Shown here: positions 42,808 through 45,735 of the stretch, piece after piece
Layout of the letters: each line of letters begins with the position of its first letter
How positions within the stretch are numbered: the stretch's first letter is position 1
Program-made: the position numbers and the translations under genes
Notes under the pieces: model-generated
Seen by the model: only the letters and a program-made list of their open reading frames with translations
Databases searched by the model: none
Told to the model about the DNA's origin: nothing
NCBI GenBank assembly: GCA_007694935.1
Contig: REES01000064.1
Span: 1-45,735 of the forward strand
DNA: 45,735 nucleotides
Origin: Rhodospirillales bacterium
GTDB taxonomy: Bacteria; Pseudomonadota; Alphaproteobacteria; Rhodospirillales; Defluviicoccaceae
Reading direction: 5' to 3'

Positions 42808-45573
42808 GTGTCCCAACCTGCGCCCCGTCATGTGTTCCTGGTCGATGGCTCCGGCTTCATCTTCCGCGCCTACCATGCACTGCCGCCGCTGACCCGCCCC
42901 GACGGAACGCCGGTGGGCGCCGTCTACGGCTTCGTCACCATGCTGATGAAGCTGCTGGCCGAGACCGACGCCGACCACATTGCGGTGGTGTTCGATTCCG
43001 ACCGGCGCACCTTTCGCAATGACATCTACCCCGAGTACAAGGCCACCCGGCCGGACCCGCCGGAGGACCTGATCCCCCAGTTCGAGCTGGTGCGGGAAGC
43101 CACCCGGGCGTTCAACGTCGCCATGGTCGAACAGCACGGGTACGAAGCCGATGACCTGATCGCCACCTATGCGCGGAAGGCGCGGGAAGCCGGCGCCCGG
43201 GTGACCATCGTGTCTTCGGACAAGGACCTGATGCAGCTCGTCCGCGATGATGTCGAGCTGTTCGATGCCATGAAGAACCGGGTGATCGATGCCGCCGCGG
43301 TGAAGGAACGGTTCGGCGTCTGGCCGGACAAGGTCAAGGACGTGCAGGCCCTGGCCGGCGACAGCATCGACAACGTTCCCGGCGTGCCCGGCATCGGCGT
43401 GAAGACCGCGGCGGCGTTGATCGAGGAATACGGCGACCTCGAGACCCTGCTCGCCCAGGCGGAGCGGATCAAGCAGCCGAAGCGCCGCCAATCGCTGATC
43501 GATCATGCCGAGGCTGCGCGCATTTCCCGCAAGCTGGTGAGCCTGGACGACGCTGTGGATGTCCCGGAGCCACTGGCCGCGTTTGCCGTGGACAATCCCG
43601 ATCCGGCTGCACTTCGCGGCTTCATCGAAGCCCAGGGGTTCAAGTCTCTGCTGGCCCGCATCGATGCGGTGATCGCCCGGAGCCGTGGTCAGGCGGATGC
43701 GGGCACACCGGCCGTCACCGGCGAGGATCATCGCAAGGACTACGAGCCGGTGCAGGACGAGGCGGCCCTGGCACGCTGGATCGAGGAGGCCACCCGGCAG
43801 GGTTGGGTGGCCATCGACACCGAAACGACATCCCTGCGGGCCCGCCGGGCCGACCTGGTGGGCGTTTCCCTGGCCCTCGCCCCGGGCCGCGCCTGCTACA
43901 TCCCTCTGGCCCACAAACGGATGGCGTCCGGCGAACTGGACCTTTCCGACGCTAGCGGCGAGGCGCCGCGGCAGATCCCCTTGGCGCGCGCGCTGGAGCT
44001 GCTGAAGCCGATGCTGGAGGACCCGTCGGTCCTCAAGATCGGCCACAACATCAAGTACGACCTGCACGTGCTGGCCGGCTGCGGCATCCAGGTGGCCCCG
44101 ATCGACGACACCATGATCCTGTCCTACGTGCTGGAAGGCGGGCAGCACGGCCACGGGATGGACGAGGTGGCGCCGCTCTACCTCGGCATCGACACCATCA
44201 CCTACGCCGACGTCGCCGGCACCGGCAAAAGCCAGCTCCGGTTCGATCAGGTGCCCCTGGACAAGGCCCTGGCCTACGCCGCCGAGGATGCCGACGTGAC
44301 CTGGCGCCTGCACGCAGTGCTCAAGCCGCGCCTGGTCCAGGAAGGGCTGGTCAGCGTGTACGAAACCATCGAACGGCCGCTGATCCCGGTGCTCACCGCG
44401 ATGGAGGCCGCCGGCATCCGGGTCGACGCCGCCGCCCTGAAGGACCTCAGCCGCGATTTTCAGTCCCGCATGGATGACCTGGAGGCCGAGATCCACCGCC
44501 TTGCCGGCCATCCCTTCAACGTCGGCTCGCCCAAGCAGCTGGGCGAGGTGCTGTTCCAGGAGATGGGGCTGCAGGGCGGCAAGAAGGGCAAGACCGGGGC
44601 CTATGCCACCGGAGCCGACGTGCTGGAACAGCTGGCGGCGGAGGGCCACGACCTGCCCGCCCGGGTGCTGGACTGGCGCCAGCTGGCCAAGCTGAAAAGC
44701 ACCTATGCCGATGCCCTGGTGGGCGAGATCGACCCCAGGACCGGCCGCGTCCACACCTCCTATTCCCAGGCGGCCACCTCCACCGGCCGGCTCGCCTCCG
44801 CCGATCCCAACCTGCAGAACATCCCGATCCGCACCGAGGAAGGCCGCAAGATCCGCCGCGCCTTCGTGGCCGATGACGGCTGCGTGTTGCTCAGCGCCGA
44901 CTATTCGCAGATCGAGCTCCGCCTGCTCGCCCACGTCGCCGACATCGGATCCTTGAAGCAGGCATTCCGGGAGGGACAGGACATCCACGCCCTCACCGCC
45001 TCGCAGGTGTTCGGGGTGCCGATGGAGGGCATGGATCCCGCGGTGCGGCGCAAGGCCAAGGCGATCAACTTCGGCATCATCTACGGCATCTCGGCGTTCG
45101 GCCTCGCCCGCCAGCTCGGCATCCCCCGTGGCGAGGCCGGCGCCTACATCGACGCCTACTTCGAGCGCTATCCCGGCATCCAGGACTACATGGAGCGCAC
45201 CCGCGTGTTTGCCCGGGAGCATGGGTTCGTCAGCACGCTGTTCGGCCGGCGCTGCCACATCCAGGGCCTCGGCGACAGGAACCCCTCGGTGCGCAACTTC
45301 GCCGAGCGCGCCGCCATCAACGCACCGATCCAGGGCGGTGCCGCCGACATCATCAAGCGGGCGATGGTGCGCATTCCGAAGGCGCTGCAGGCCGAGGGCC
45401 TCGGCGCCCGGATGCTGCTGCAGGTGCACGACGAGCTGGTGTTCGAGGTCCCCGAGGGCGAGGTGGAGGCAACCCGCGGGGTCGTCGTCACGGTGATGGA
45501 AGCCGCCGCCCATCTGAGCGTGCCACTGGTCGTGGACGCCGGCACCGGCCACAACTGGGCCGAGGCGCATTGA
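42808..45573 (+). CDS. polA: DNA polymerase I
   Basis: 921 residues from a GTG start, full length. Residues 1-290 are the 5'-nuclease (FLVDGSGFIFRAYHAL, EADDLIATYA, GDSIDNVPGVPGIG). The 3'-5' exonuclease follows with intact ExoI D337-x-E339 (AIDTETTSL), GHNIKYDLHVL, and YAAEDADVTW, so proofreading should be active. The polymerase has motif A DYSQIELR (D698), motif B (RRKAKAINFGIIYG) and motif C VHDEL (D875). It fills gaps in repair and replaces RNA primers on lagging strands. Confidence 0.97.
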   Translation: MSQPAPRHVFLVDGSGFIFRAYHALPPLTRPDGTPVGAVYGFVTMLMKLLAETDADHIAVVFDSDRRTFRNDIYPEYKATRPDPPEDLIPQFELVREATRAFNVAMVEQHGYEADDLIATYARKAREAGARVTIVSSDKDLMQLVRDDVELFDAMKNRVIDAAAVKERFGVWPDKVKDVQALAGDSIDNVPGVPGIGVKTAAALIEEYGDLETLLAQAERIKQPKRRQSLIDHAEAARISRKLVSLDDAVDVPEPLAAFAVDNPDPAALRGFIEAQGFKSLLARIDAVIARSRGQADAGTPAVTGEDHRKDYEPVQDEAALARWIEEATRQGWVAIDTETTSLRARRADLVGVSLALAPGRACYIPLAHKRMASGELDLSDASGEAPRQIPLARALELLKPMLEDPSVLKIGHNIKYDLHVLAGCGIQVAPIDDTMILSYVLEGGQHGHGMDEVAPLYLGIDTITYADVAGTGKSQLRFDQVPLDKALAYAAEDADVTWRLHAVLKPRLVQEGLVSVYETIERPLIPVLTAMEAAGIRVDAAALKDLSRDFQSRMDDLEAEIHRLAGHPFNVGSPKQLGEVLFQEMGLQGGKKGKTGAYATGADVLEQLAAEGHDLPARVLDWRQLAKLKSTYADALVGEIDPRTGRVHTSYSQAATSTGRLASADPNLQNIPIRTEEGRKIRRAFVADDGCVLLSADYSQIELRLLAHVADIGSLKQAFREGQDIHALTASQVFGVPMEGMDPAVRRKAKAINFGIIYGISAFGLARQLGIPRGEAGAYIDAYFERYPGIQDYMERTRVFAREHGFVSTLFGRRCHIQGLGDRNPSVRNFAERAAINAPIQGGAADIIKRAMVRIPKALQAEGLGARMLLQVHDELVFEVPEGEVEATRGVVVTVMEAAAHLSVPLVVDAGTGHNWAEAH

Positions 45574-45735
45574 CCTGCGGCCAAAATTGGTCAAGGCACC
45601 TCCACGCGTGCCGCTGTTGGTGTTTTGCTCGTCTCGCAAGCCGGGTCTGGTCTGATACCCGGTTCCGGGCACCCCGAAGCGAACGAGGGTCGCAGGTGCC
45701 TTGCAAAGCTGCTATGATTTTGGGGTGCAGGGGCA
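45574..45735. other. Region downstream of polA to window end
   Basis: No gene is visible. A CCAAAATTGG palindrome (45581-45590) follows polA closely. AAGGCACCT (about 45594) and AGGTGCCTT (about 45694) are 9-base inverted arms about 90 bases apart. Neither has a T-run typical of a terminator. Confidence 0.35.

Noticed and set aside
42550-45672. A 1040-codon open frame on the minus strand
   Set aside because: It is the mirror of polA in high-GC DNA, with low-complexity His/Gly/Gln-rich translation and no recognisable domain.

Overview
The window is high-GC DNA (about two thirds G+C by eye) with dense, short-spaced genes. It looks like an alphaproteobacterium, probably of the Rhodospirillales type. 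Supporting signs are the block infA-maf-RNase E/G-like-yacG, a CHCC zinc-finger gene in front of polA, an HPF/cold-shock fusion behind an EcfG-like stress promoter, and a proteobacterial TssJ-containing type VI secretion system (T6SS). This placement is an inference from gene content and order, not from a database comparison.

Layout. 1-52: the 5' part of a TPP riboswitch on the minus strand, cut by the window edge. 287-853: ribosome hibernation factor. 1162-3172: a minus-strand arsR-permease-thioredoxin operon behind a large palindromic operator. 3198-3346: an inverted pair of a dispersed repeat. 3343-5725: housekeeping genes yacG, RNase E/G, maf and infA on the minus strand. 5726-6790: one small hypothetical gene and a probably decayed region. 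6772-7542: a vapBC toxin-antitoxin pair with its own promoter/operator. 7630-9465: MsbA-like exporter. 9596-16462: a four-gene signalling locus made of an OmpR-type regulator, a receiver/class III cyclase fusion, a periplasmic solute-binding protein and a 1392-residue hybrid kinase with six PAS-like modules. 16713-17678: L,D-transpeptidase.

17724-38648 is a complete T6SS, all on the minus strand. In transcription order it reads PAAR-like DUF4280 gene; SPOR gene, tssJ, tssK, tssL, tssM; tssA; tssB, tssC, hcp, tssE, tssF, tssG, clpV, vgrG, and a YwqK/MORN-repeat gene. All 13 core components are present. TssJ-L-M form the envelope complex, TssA-E-F-G-K the baseplate and cap, TssB-C the contractile sheath, Hcp-VgrG-PAAR the expelled tube and tip, and ClpV recycles the sheath. 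Unusual points are a SPOR-domain protein leading the envelope operon, a TssM whose NTPase motifs are gone, no recognisable toxin, and a MORN-repeat protein translationally coupled to VgrG.

38894-45573 returns to plus- and minus-strand single genes: a lipoprotein made of exact 11-residue repeats, smpB, tRNA-Arg(CCG), a lipoprotein hydrolase coupled to an ABC ATPase, a small zinc-finger protein and polA. No insertion sequence, prophage or CRISPR array was seen.
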